Assembly: GCA_023621995.1 (NCBI GenBank)
Contig: JAMOAB010000119.1
Span: 1-63,119, forward strand
Length of the DNA stretch: 63,119 nt
Direction of reading: 5' to 3'
Origin: Bacillota bacterium
GTDB lineage: Bacteria; Bacillota; Clostridia; Caldicoprobacterales; Xylanivirgaceae
The position numbers and the translations under genes were made by a program. This document shows positions 27,242 to 35,239 of this stretch, piece by piece. The first letter of the stretch is position 1; the number at the start of each line of letters is the position of its first letter. Below the pieces are notes generated by a model. The model saw nothing but the letters and a program-made list of their open reading frames with translations. It was not told where the DNA came from and searched no databases.

Positions 27242-27276
27242 GGAAAGTAATAGTAACTAAGAATAGGGGTAAGAGA

Positions 27277-30200
27277 ATGCTATCTAAATTTAGTGTAAAA
27301 AAGCCATATACTGTGGTTGTATCAGTAATTATAGTGTTGATTTTAGGTATTATATCATTTATGCATTTGAGAACTGACTTGCTTCCTAGTATCGACCTAC
27401 CTTATGTAGTTATAATGACAAACTACTCTGGAGCAAGCCCTGAGGAAGTAGAAATGGTAGTGACGAAACCTATCGAGCAAGCAGTTGCTACAACCAATAA
27501 TATAAAAAATGTAAGCTCTATATCTAGGGAGAATACATCTATTGTAATATTGGAGTTTAACACTGGAACCAATATGGATTCGGCAACAATAGAGATTAAT
27601 GGACTGTTAGATCTGATCAAACCAGCGTGGGATGACTATTCTATAAGCTCCCCCATGGTTATGAGATTGAATCCAGATATGCTGCCAGTCATGATATCTG
27701 CAGTAGATGTGAAAGATATGGATTTAATCGAGATTTCCCAACTGGTCAATGAAAAAATAGTCCCTGAATTGGAGAGTATAAATGGGGTGGCCTCTGTAAC
27801 AGGGATAGGACTGTTAGAAGAGAGGATAGAAGTCTCAATTGATGCTGATAAGATAGACGATCTAAATAAGAAAATTTTAGAGGCAGTAGATTCGGAGCTT
27901 TCAGAGGCAGAGGATCAGCTTATGGATGCAAAGCGAGAAATTGAAACAGGACGGGCAAAATTAGATTCTGAACAGAATGCACAGAGTGCAAAATTGTCTG
28001 AGGGCGAAAAGGCAATAGCCCAGGCTAAGGACCAATTTGTTGAGGCAGAATCTAAGATATCTGCTGGTGAGTTAGAATTAGAAAAGGCACAAGCTGATCT
28101 ACAGTCTAAGTTAGAGGAGGCAAATCAGAAAGAGCAAGAATTACTCTCTGTACAAGGATCGTTGTTAACTTTGCAGGAAAAACTACCTTTTATGGGTGAC
28201 TTAGAGCTTAGAGAGGCATTGTTGGGTTTAAGCGAAAGTTTGCCTCATGAGATGAAGGTTAAAGGAGGTCCTGAATTATCGGAGCTAGAGAGAAAGTTAC
28301 AGGCTAATGAGGAAATAAGACAAGAAGAGGCAATGCAAGCTCTAGCTAAACTTTCCCAAGAACTGGAAAGTGGTTTAGCTTTTATTTCTAAAGGCAAAGC
28401 TGAAATTGAGGGTGGACTTGAGGAGATATCTAATAAAAAGTCAGAACTTGCACAGCAAAAAGCGGCACTTCAACTGAAAAAGGATGAGCTAAGCTCAAAA
28501 GAGCAGGAAATAATGTCGGGAAAACTCTTGCTTACCATGGAGATGGATAAGGCGAGAACTAAGTTGGAGGACGGAGAGCAGGAGTTAAATGAAAAGATGG
28601 CTGAGTTTGAGAAAGCCAAGGAAGAAGCATTTAAGAAGGCCTCTTTAGACGGTGTTATATCTAAAGAGATGATTTCAGGAATATTGGCGGCGCAAAATTT
28701 TTCTATGCCCACTGGCTATGTGTCTGAAGAAGGTACAGAACACCTTGTAAAAGTAGGAGACAAAATTAAAGACATAAGTGAGATGGAAGATTTATTACTA
28801 TTTGATACTGGCGATGACGTTGTTGGGAAGATATTCTTAAAAGATATTGCAGATGTAGAACTTAAAGATAATTCTGAAAAGATATATGCAAAAGTAAACG
28901 GCAATGACGCTGTAATGCTGTCTTTTCAAAAACAGAGTACTTTCTCAACTGCAGATGTATCTAAGCGAATCAGAGAGCGGATGGAAGAGCTATCGTCAGA
29001 ATACCAGGGTCTTAGCTTTACAAACTTAATGGACCAGGGTATGTATATTGATATAGTAATAGAGTCGGTACTAAAGAATATTCTTTATGGTGGATTACTA
29101 GCTATATTGGTACTCATACTATTCCTTAGGGATGCAAAGCCTACATTTGTAATAGCAGTATCCATACCCATAAGTATAATATTTGCAATTGCCATGATGT
29201 ATTTTACAGGGGTTACAATTAATATTATATCCTTAGCAGGCTTGGCCCTTGGGGTAGGTATGTTAGTGGATAACTCTATAGTTGTAATTGAAAATATTTA
29301 TCGTCTAAGGCAGGAAGGAAAACCTTCAGTGGAAGCTGCCATAGATGGAGCAAAGGAAGTCTCAGGTGCAATTCTTGCATCTACGCTTACCACTGCCTGC
29401 GTGTTTTTGCCCATAGTATTTGTGGAGGGTATATCTCGACAATTATTTGTAGATATGGGTTTAACAATTGCCTATTCATTGTTCGCAAGTCTTATAGTGG
29501 CCCTTAGTTTGGTGCCTACTATGGCTTCTAATATACTGAAAAATACCAGTGGTAAACAGTATAAGACATTTGACAAATTTCTAAATGTCTATGAGAAAAT
29601 ATTGAGGGGATCGCTAAATCACAGAGCCCTTGTAATGATTGTTGTTATAGTACTGTTTGGACTTAGTATATTTGGTGGTTGGTCAATGGGAACAGCTTTT
29701 ATACCTGAGATGGAAGCTCCCCAGATGTCTGTATCTATTCAGATGCCTAAGGAAGCTACGTTTAAAGATACAACTGACATGTCCAATGCAGTGATTGATC
29801 GTATTCTTGGAATAGAAGGTATTGAAACCATAGGAGCTTTTCAAAGTGAGGCTATGGGAGCGATAGGAGGAAGTTCCAGTGCCAATTCCATGTCACTATA
29901 TATACTACTAGATGAAAATAGGAATATAAGCAATGACGAAATTAAGAGACAGATAGATGAGCTGACAAAAGATCTTGACTGTACAGTTGTTGTAAGCACA
30001 TCCACGGTAGATATGTCTGCAATAGGAGGCTCTGGTTTAGAGGTTGTAATTAAAGGTAGAGAGATAGATACATTGCGTGATATATCTGATGATATAGTAA
30101 AATTGCTTGAAGATACAGAGGGTGTAGCAGAGATTTCAGATGGAATAGAGGAGAATGTAGCAGAGCTTAGGATTATAGTCGATAAAGAGAAGGCTATGGA

Positions 30201-31134
30201 GCATGGCCTGACTGTGGCACAGGTATATTCCACTATAAATTCTGTTGTAGGAAAAGGTAAATCGGCCACTATATTGTCTATGGAAAACAAAGATTATCCA
30301 GTAATTGTCATTGATAAGGGTCATCAAGAGCTCACCAAAGATGATATAAAGGATCTCACTATAAAAGGAAACAAACAAGAAGAAGAGATAGAACTTCCAA
30401 TAGAAGATATTGCCACAATTACAGAGGCACAAGGTCTATCTTCCATCAAAAGGGATTCACAAGAGCGATATATGGCTGTCACTGCTGGCATTGATGTGGA
30501 CCATAATATAGGACTTGTGAGTCGTGAGTTTGAAAAGAAGCTTAAGGACTATGAAGTTCCAGATGGATATAGGATTGAACTGTCTGGTGAAATCGAGATG
30601 ATTGATAAATCTCTGCGGGATTTAGGTAATATGATATTACTTGCCATTGTGCTTATCTATCTAATAATGGTAGCACAATTTCAATCTCTCCTGTCACCTT
30701 TTATAATTATGTTTACCATACCACTTGCTTTTACTGGTGGCTTAATAGCCCTAGTGATTACGGGAAATGAGATAAGTCTAATAGCAATGCTCGGATTTCT
30801 AGTCTTAAGTGGTATTGTGGTAAACAATGGAATAGTATTTGTAGATTTTACTAATCAGCTAAGAAAGAACGGTCTTAGCAAAACTGAAGCACTAGTATTA
30901 GCAGGACGGACTCGTATGAAACCTATACTTATGACAGCTATAACTACTATATTAGGCCTATCTACATTATCAGTGGGCGTTGGCACAGGTGCAGAAATGC
31001 TGCAACCACTTGCTATAGTAGCTATTGGAGGATTAACCTATGCAACAATACTCACCCTCTTGGTGGTGCCAGTAATGTATCATCTACTCCATACAGATAC
31101 TACAAGGGATACTTTGGTTGGGGAGAGTGAATAA
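27277..31134 (+). CDS. RND-family efflux pump with large coiled-coil insertion
   Basis: 1285 residues from ATG 27277 (MLSKFSVKKPYTVVV), preceded by AGGGGTAAGAG. The frame is open to 27178, but that region is the promoter and operator. RND architecture: helix 1 near 10-28, porter subdomains, central helices near 590-760 with LALGVGMLVDNSIVVIENI (proton-relay region, DN instead of AcrB's DD), and a second half ending in helices near 1110-1270. Unusually, residues about 203-455 are an uninterrupted Glu/Lys/Ala-rich antiparallel coiled coil with a short tip near LPFMGDLELREALL, inserted in the first porter domain. No membrane-fusion adaptor gene is adjacent, so the coiled coil may do that job. 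It exports hydrophobic compounds with proton influx. Confidence 0.9.
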   Translation: MLSKFSVKKPYTVVVSVIIVLILGIISFMHLRTDLLPSIDLPYVVIMTNYSGASPEEVEMVVTKPIEQAVATTNNIKNVSSISRENTSIVILEFNTGTNMDSATIEINGLLDLIKPAWDDYSISSPMVMRLNPDMLPVMISAVDVKDMDLIEISQLVNEKIVPELESINGVASVTGIGLLEERIEVSIDADKIDDLNKKILEAVDSELSEAEDQLMDAKREIETGRAKLDSEQNAQSAKLSEGEKAIAQAKDQFVEAESKISAGELELEKAQADLQSKLEEANQKEQELLSVQGSLLTLQEKLPFMGDLELREALLGLSESLPHEMKVKGGPELSELERKLQANEEIRQEEAMQALAKLSQELESGLAFISKGKAEIEGGLEEISNKKSELAQQKAALQLKKDELSSKEQEIMSGKLLLTMEMDKARTKLEDGEQELNEKMAEFEKAKEEAFKKASLDGVISKEMISGILAAQNFSMPTGYVSEEGTEHLVKVGDKIKDISEMEDLLLFDTGDDVVGKIFLKDIADVELKDNSEKIYAKVNGNDAVMLSFQKQSTFSTADVSKRIRERMEELSSEYQGLSFTNLMDQGMYIDIVIESVLKNILYGGLLAILVLILFLRDAKPTFVIAVSIPISIIFAIAMMYFTGVTINIISLAGLALGVGMLVDNSIVVIENIYRLRQEGKPSVEAAIDGAKEVSGAILASTLTTACVFLPIVFVEGISRQLFVDMGLTIAYSLFASLIVALSLVPTMASNILKNTSGKQYKTFDKFLNVYEKILRGSLNHRALVMIVVIVLFGLSIFGGWSMGTAFIPEMEAPQMSVSIQMPKEATFKDTTDMSNAVIDRILGIEGIETIGAFQSEAMGAIGGSSSANSMSLYILLDENRNISNDEIKRQIDELTKDLDCTVVVSTSTVDMSAIGGSGLEVVIKGREIDTLRDISDDIVKLLEDTEGVAEISDGIEENVAELRIIVDKEKAMEHGLTVAQVYSTINSVVGKGKSATILSMENKDYPVIVIDKGHQELTKDDIKDLTIKGNKQEEEIELPIEDIATITEAQGLSSIKRDSQERYMAVTAGIDVDHNIGLVSREFEKKLKDYEVPDGYRIELSGEIEMIDKSLRDLGNMILLAIVLIYLIMVAQFQSLLSPFIIMFTIPLAFTGGLIALVITGNEISLIAMLGFLVLSGIVVNNGIVFVDFTNQLRKNGLSKTEALVLAGRTRMKPILMTAITTILGLSTLSVGVGTGAEMLQPLAIVAIGGLTYATILTLLVVPVMYHLLHTDTTRDTLVGESE

Positions 31135-31137
31135 TAA

Positions 31138-31746
31138 GTGGATGATATTGTATATTCGGAGAAGCAAATAGCTATATTCAATGCAGTAATAGAGTTGATG
31201 AGAGATGGCATTAATCCCTATTCCATAAAGGTCTCAGATATTGCTCAAGTGGCAAATATAGGAAAGGGAACAATCTATGATTATTTTGACTCAAAGGAGG
31301 AGGCAATATCAGAGGCTATTTTATATAGTATAAGTAATGAAATAGACGTTGTATATTCTAGAGTAGAGGGAAAAAACTCTTTTAAGGAGAAATTTTATGA
31401 GCTTTTATATACAATAGTTGAGAATACTACAAACAATATATCTACTTTTAATATGCTATTGTCAGTTGGTGGAATTGCAAAATTTTATGAATACTTATTA
31501 GACGATAAATATGATCTGTCTAAGTATGTATCTATGGTTAACCATACAATTGAACATATACTAGATGCTGGGATAGATGAGGGTATTATTAGGACAGATG
31601 AAAGTCGATATTATCAGATTATGGTTGTAAATAGTGCCATAATGGGGTTCTCACAACATGTAAGACAAAAAGAGCTGTATCCTCAAATTAGTAATGAAGA
31701 GGCAATGAAACTGTGTTACAAGTCGATAGTAAAGATATTAGGCTAA
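31138..31746 (+). CDS. TetR-family repressor of the RND operon
   Basis: 202 residues from GTG 31138, 3 nt after the RND stop (TAATAA then GTG). The N-terminal helix-turn-helix reads IKVSDIAQVANIGKGTIYDY, followed by FDSKEEAI, the common TetR pattern. The C-terminal helical domain would bind the inducing drug. Co-transcribed with the pump and followed by a strong terminator. The 16-bp palindrome upstream of the pump is the likely operator. Confidence 0.92.
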   Translation: MDDIVYSEKQIAIFNAVIELMRDGINPYSIKVSDIAQVANIGKGTIYDYFDSKEEAISEAILYSISNEIDVVYSRVEGKNSFKEKFYELLYTIVENTTNNISTFNMLLSVGGIAKFYEYLLDDKYDLSKYVSMVNHTIEHILDAGIDEGIIRTDESRYYQIMVVNSAIMGFSQHVRQKELYPQISNEEAMKLCYKSIVKILG

Positions 31747-31760
31747 ATTAAACTTAGATA

Positions 31761-31803
31761 AAAAATCAACCTATGAAGTCAACCATTAGGTTGATTTTTT
31801 TAT
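31761..31803 (+). terminator. Terminator of the RND-TetR operon
   Basis: AAAAATCAACCTA (31761-31773) pairs with TAGGTTGATTTTT (31787-31799), 13-nt loop, T-tract. Confidence 0.92.
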
Positions 31804-31844
31804 GCATAGAATAAGTAGAATTAAGATGGAAGGAGCTGATTAAT

Positions 31845-32783
31845 ATGAAGTCGATTATACAAGTTAAAGATTTAGAAAAGTATTATAGAGATAGAAAGGC
31901 CTTAGATAGCATTTCTTTTGACGTGAGAGAAGGGGAAATATTATGTCTTCTAGGGCCTAATGGAGCAGGAAAAAGTACTTTAATCAACATACTCTCTACA
32001 GTATTGGAATATGATGGTGGAGAAATATATTTTCATGGTGACAGAGTAGAGGATGTGAAAAAAGAATACAAAGGTATTCTTGGCATTGTACCACAGGATA
32101 TGGCTATCTATGAAGATATATCTGCAGAGGATAATGTGAAGTTTTTTGCATCACTATATGGCATCAGAGGTAGAGCTCTGAATAGTCATGTAGAGATGGC
32201 TCTAAATTCGGTTGGACTATTAGAGAGAAAAAGGGATAAGCCCAAGACTTTCTCTGGAGGGATGAAGAGAAGGTTAAATATAGCCTGTGCCATTGCTCAT
32301 AGTCCTAGTATTATTATCATGGATGAACCGACAGTGGGGGTAGATCCTCAGTCGAGAAATCATATATTAGGGAATATAAAGAGTATGGGAGAAGCTGGGA
32401 CCACCATAATATATAGCACCCATTATATGGAGGAGGTTGAAGAGATATCTACGAGAATTATCATTATGGATCACGGTAAGATAATAGCAGAGGGAACTAA
32501 AGAAGAATTAAAAGAGATACTAGGAGAAAAGAAGGTCTATTATATAGAGTTAGATGATACGGAAAAATTACAAAAAGATGAACTCTATATGGTTGAAGGG
32601 GTGACCGATGTAGAGATAATAGATCATAAAATTCAGGTTTCCGTCTTAAGGGGAATAGAAAATCTAGATAAACTCATCTCTATTATTATGCATAGGGGTT
32701 TAAAGATAAATAATATTTCAAGCACCACAATGAATTTAGATACGGTATTTTTAAAGCTTACAGGGCGCAATTTAAGGGATTAA
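31845..32783 (+). CDS. ABC transporter ATP-binding protein (drug/ABC-2 type), orphan
   Basis: 312 residues from ATG 31845 after GGAAGGAG. Walker A GPNGAGKST, Q-loop VPQDMAIYED, signature FSGGMKRRLNIA, Walker B IIIMDEP and the switch His in IIYSTHYMEE are all intact. The C-terminal 80 residues form the DUF4162-like extension typical of CcmA-type exporters. These ATPases need an ABC-2 permease encoded immediately downstream. Here the permease is gone: after AAGGAGGA comes ATAAAATCATTTTAC, which looks like a mutated permease start (M-K-S-F-Y), and it reaches a stop within nine codons. The ATPase is probably non-functional in isolation unless it pairs in trans. Confidence 0.9.
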   Translation: MKSIIQVKDLEKYYRDRKALDSISFDVREGEILCLLGPNGAGKSTLINILSTVLEYDGGEIYFHGDRVEDVKKEYKGILGIVPQDMAIYEDISAEDNVKFFASLYGIRGRALNSHVEMALNSVGLLERKRDKPKTFSGGMKRRLNIACAIAHSPSIIIMDEPTVGVDPQSRNHILGNIKSMGEAGTTIIYSTHYMEEVEEISTRIIIMDHGKIIAEGTKEELKEILGEKKVYYIELDDTEKLQKDELYMVEGVTDVEIIDHKIQVSVLRGIENLDKLISIIMHRGLKINNISSTTMNLDTVFLKLTGRNLRD

Positions 32784-32800
32784 AGGAGGAACAAAATAAA

Positions 32801-33142
32801 ATCATTTTACCCTTTATATTAGAAGGTGATATAGTAAAACCTCTTATTGGAATTATACAGAACGAAAACTATGGAGAGCTGGGTGTAAAAGAGAGGCAGT
32901 TTTTAATTGAATTGCAGGTTTTACTCAACGCAGATAAGAAAAATTTGCTTTTAACAGATAGAGAGATGGAAGTACTTGAGGCTTTGGCTATAGGCGCAAC
33001 TAATAGGGAGATCGGGAATCTTTTGTGCATATCGACTTCAACGGTTAAGACACACCTTATAAACATATATTCCAAGCTACATGTATCTAACCGCGTGGAG
33101 GCTATAGAAAGAGCTAGGCAAAAAGGGATTATAGATACTTAA
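32801..33142 (+). pseudogene. LuxR/MalT-type regulator, C-terminal DNA-binding fragment
   Basis: The C-terminal 60 residues are a complete LuxR helix-turn-helix: LTDREMEVLEALAIGATNRE, then IGNLLCISTSTVKTHLINIY and SKLHVSNRVEAIERA. Open upstream to about 32801 with IIQNENYGELGVKERQFLIE, resembling the end of the MalT-like ATPase/TPR region. The frame has no ATG or GTG near the available RBS; the first conventional start is a TTG at 32912 without an RBS. It appears to be the tail of a large MalT-like regulator left by a deletion that also removed the ABC permease. It could be expressed as a stand-alone GerE-like domain, but I favour debris. Confidence 0.7.
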
Positions 33143-33512
33143 TTACGTGTAGGAAAAGTAATATCGTTGCATTCGAGCCCCAATATAGCCAAAAAAATAG
33201 GGGTATGGTAGACTGATATTTAAATATGATTTTTCTTGTATAGACGAGGAAGCTACCATGAATAGGTTTATGATAATGGGGGACTCAATATAATTCCACC
33301 CTGCTAATTCTAAATACGAACCGATTCAAATTAGTGGGATAGATGTAATAAGCAACGGCAAAATTATTGGAGCTATGAAATGGGGTTAATGTCAAATAGA
33401 AGTTACGGAAATAAAAGGGAATTGCAAGGATTTGTAGAATAATATGAGTATATATAGTTTTTACACTTTTTATATTATAAGTTCGTAAAACTTGAAGGGA
33501 TGGAAACATTAG
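33143..33512. other. Degraded intergenic region
   Basis: No intact gene. The bases just after the LuxR stop (33127-33215) resemble those at 34984-35056 downstream of csx1: both encode KGIIDT-stop followed by ATTA-CG and then TAGGGG(C/T)ATGG. This is a degenerate direct repeat, so a longer LuxR array probably once stood here. Confidence 0.4.
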
Positions 33513-33710
33513 CTACCGTATATCGGAGATGACGAGGGAGTTCCGACATATAGAATAAGCGACCATGTAGTCATTGGGACAGGTGCTTTATATAGTGTAT
33601 TTAGAGGGAGAGATATGGATTTATATACAATATCAACCTATTCTGTGATAAAGATGTTATACGAGGAGGGATATAATGGCAAAAAAGTTTCTCAGTTGTT
33701 TAGGGATTAA
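33513..33710 (+). pseudogene. Unrecognised ORF fragment overlapping the csx1 start
   Basis: Between TAG (33510-33512) and TAA (33708-33710) the frame encodes 65 residues with protein-like composition, including GDDEGVPTYRISDHVVIGTG and RGRDMDLYTIS. It has no start codon with an RBS and runs 35 nt into csx1 in another frame. It looks like the 3' end of a deleted gene whose end coincides with the csx1 RBS. I do not recognise the family. Confidence 0.35.
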
Positions 33711-34962
33711 CGATTACAAAGAAGAGGTCTATGAGTTTTCTCAGGTGGAAAGTGGAAGATATAGGACAAAATTTGTACAAGAGGCTCTTATAAATACTGC
33801 ATGTAAGGATTGGCAAGAGGGGGATAAAGCAATAATATTTTTAACAGATCTTGCTAGAAAAGAGAATTGGAACAATGAAGAGGATGAAACCAGAAGGCTC
33901 GAATCAATTTCGAAAGAGAATTGGCATATAGAGACAATACCTATTTCTATACCAGAAGGAAAATCGGAGAAAGAAATATGGGACATATTTGATATAATAA
34001 TAGATCAGATTGATGAAGACGATGAAATTATATTTGACATCACCCATGGGCTTAGATCCATTCCCATGGTGGCATTGGTAATTATAAATTATGCAAAAGC
34101 GGTGAAGAACGCCAAAATATTGGGAATTTATTACGGAGCTTTGGAAGCAAAAAACAAAGATAATATAGTACCTATATTCGATTTAACGCCCCTTGACCAG
34201 ATGCTAGAGTGGTCTCAGGCGGTAAATACTTTTCTAAGGTATGGAAACAGCGGCCATTTAAGAGATCTTTCAAATGATATATTAAGGCCAAAACTTCCTA
34301 CAGAGCAATGGGCTAGGGATACTAGGGATTTAATAGATAAATTAAATGATTTTACAATGGGGTTATATACCTGTAGAGGTATGGCAGTCAAGGGAAGCAA
34401 GGCGAGTAAGAAATCAATTGCTGTAGCTTCAAAGGAAGTTGAGGAGAAAGTTCAAAAACTAAAAGAAGACGAGATTCAATTAAAACCCCTCATGCCGCTT
34501 ATATGTAAAATAGAGGATAGCATAGACGGTTTTGATGAGAAAGATAGTCTAAGGACCGGTGTATCTACCATAAAGTGGTGTATAGATAATAATCTTATTC
34601 AACAGGGATATACAGCATTAGACGAAACTATGAAGAGCTATATTTGTGTCAAATTCAATTTAGATCCAACAGACTATAATAATAGAGAAGATATTGTTCA
34701 AACGGCACTAAAAGTACGTGGTTTGGATATACCAGAGGATAAGTGGAGAGTTAAGGATAAATACAAAGCACAAGTTAAGGAAATAGCCTATTCCCTTGAT
34801 GAAGACTTGATTAAGCTTTCGAATAAGATAACGGACAAGAGAAATGATATAAATCATTTTGGGTTTAACGAGAATGTAGTAGCGTCAGATGATTTTGTAA
34901 GGGATATAAAAGAATATTATGATGAGTTTGTTGGTTATTTAGAAAAAGATAATCTTTTATAA
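33676..34962 (+). CDS. csx1: Csx1/TM1812-family CARF-HEPN ribonuclease, orphan
   Basis: 428 residues, ATG 33676 after GAGGAGGG. The N-terminal half (about 1-190) is a CARF-like Rossmann domain of the TIGR02221/TM1812 type: MAKKFLSCLGINDYKE, KAIIFLTDLARKENW, and the signature DEIIFDITHGLRSIPMVAL. The C-terminal half is helical and ends in a HEPN RNase motif R-x4-H within KRNDINHFGF (Arg389, His394). In type III CRISPR systems such proteins bind cyclic oligoadenylate from Cas10 and then degrade RNA. No cas10, csm/cmr genes or repeat array occur in the window. It is alone among degraded LuxR remnants. It either answers a Cas10 encoded elsewhere or serves another nucleotide signal. Confidence 0.88.
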   Translation: MAKKFLSCLGINDYKEEVYEFSQVESGRYRTKFVQEALINTACKDWQEGDKAIIFLTDLARKENWNNEEDETRRLESISKENWHIETIPISIPEGKSEKEIWDIFDIIIDQIDEDDEIIFDITHGLRSIPMVALVIINYAKAVKNAKILGIYYGALEAKNKDNIVPIFDLTPLDQMLEWSQAVNTFLRYGNSGHLRDLSNDILRPKLPTEQWARDTRDLIDKLNDFTMGLYTCRGMAVKGSKASKKSIAVASKEVEEKVQKLKEDEIQLKPLMPLICKIEDSIDGFDEKDSLRTGVSTIKWCIDNNLIQQGYTALDETMKSYICVKFNLDPTDYNNREDIVQTALKVRGLDIPEDKWRVKDKYKAQVKEIAYSLDEDLIKLSNKITDKRNDINHFGFNENVVASDDFVRDIKEYYDEFVGYLEKDNLL

Positions 34963-35239
34963 CATTGGAAGAATGAATAGAGATGTTAAAGGAATCATAG
35001 ACACTTGATTAACGGGAAGCGGAATTTAGATAGGGGCATGGGACAGACCACATAGATGAATTAGGAAGGTTCAATCTAAATGGCAAAGCTGTTAAAACCG
35101 TTTAAGGGTCTAATTTTTTAAAATGACAATATTGGTAGTGTTTATTACTCATATATGATAAATTATATCTATTTACTAATATAGCATATAATGACATAAT
35201 ATATATAATCATAAAAATCTAAAGCTATATTAGGAGGCT
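34963..35239. other. Gap after csx1 with a second LuxR-tail remnant
   Basis: At 34988-35008 the codons read KGIIDT-stop, the same as the end of the LuxR fragment at 33142. The following 50 bp also resemble the sequence after that fragment. Otherwise no gene or RNA is evident; the AT-rich end just before 35240 probably holds the promoter of the LysM gene. Confidence 0.4.

Noticed and set aside
27178-27276. TTG-initiated N-terminal extension of the RND protein
   Set aside because: The TTG is the -35 hexamer of a near-perfect promoter and the region contains the operator; no RBS precedes it.
33160-33185. tRNA T-arm-like TTCGAGCCCC
   Set aside because: No acceptor stem, D-arm or anticodon arm can be built around it.
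33143-35239. CRISPR repeats next to csx1
   Set aside because: Read on both strands; no regularly spaced repeats of 25-40 bp, only one degenerate pair of LuxR tails.
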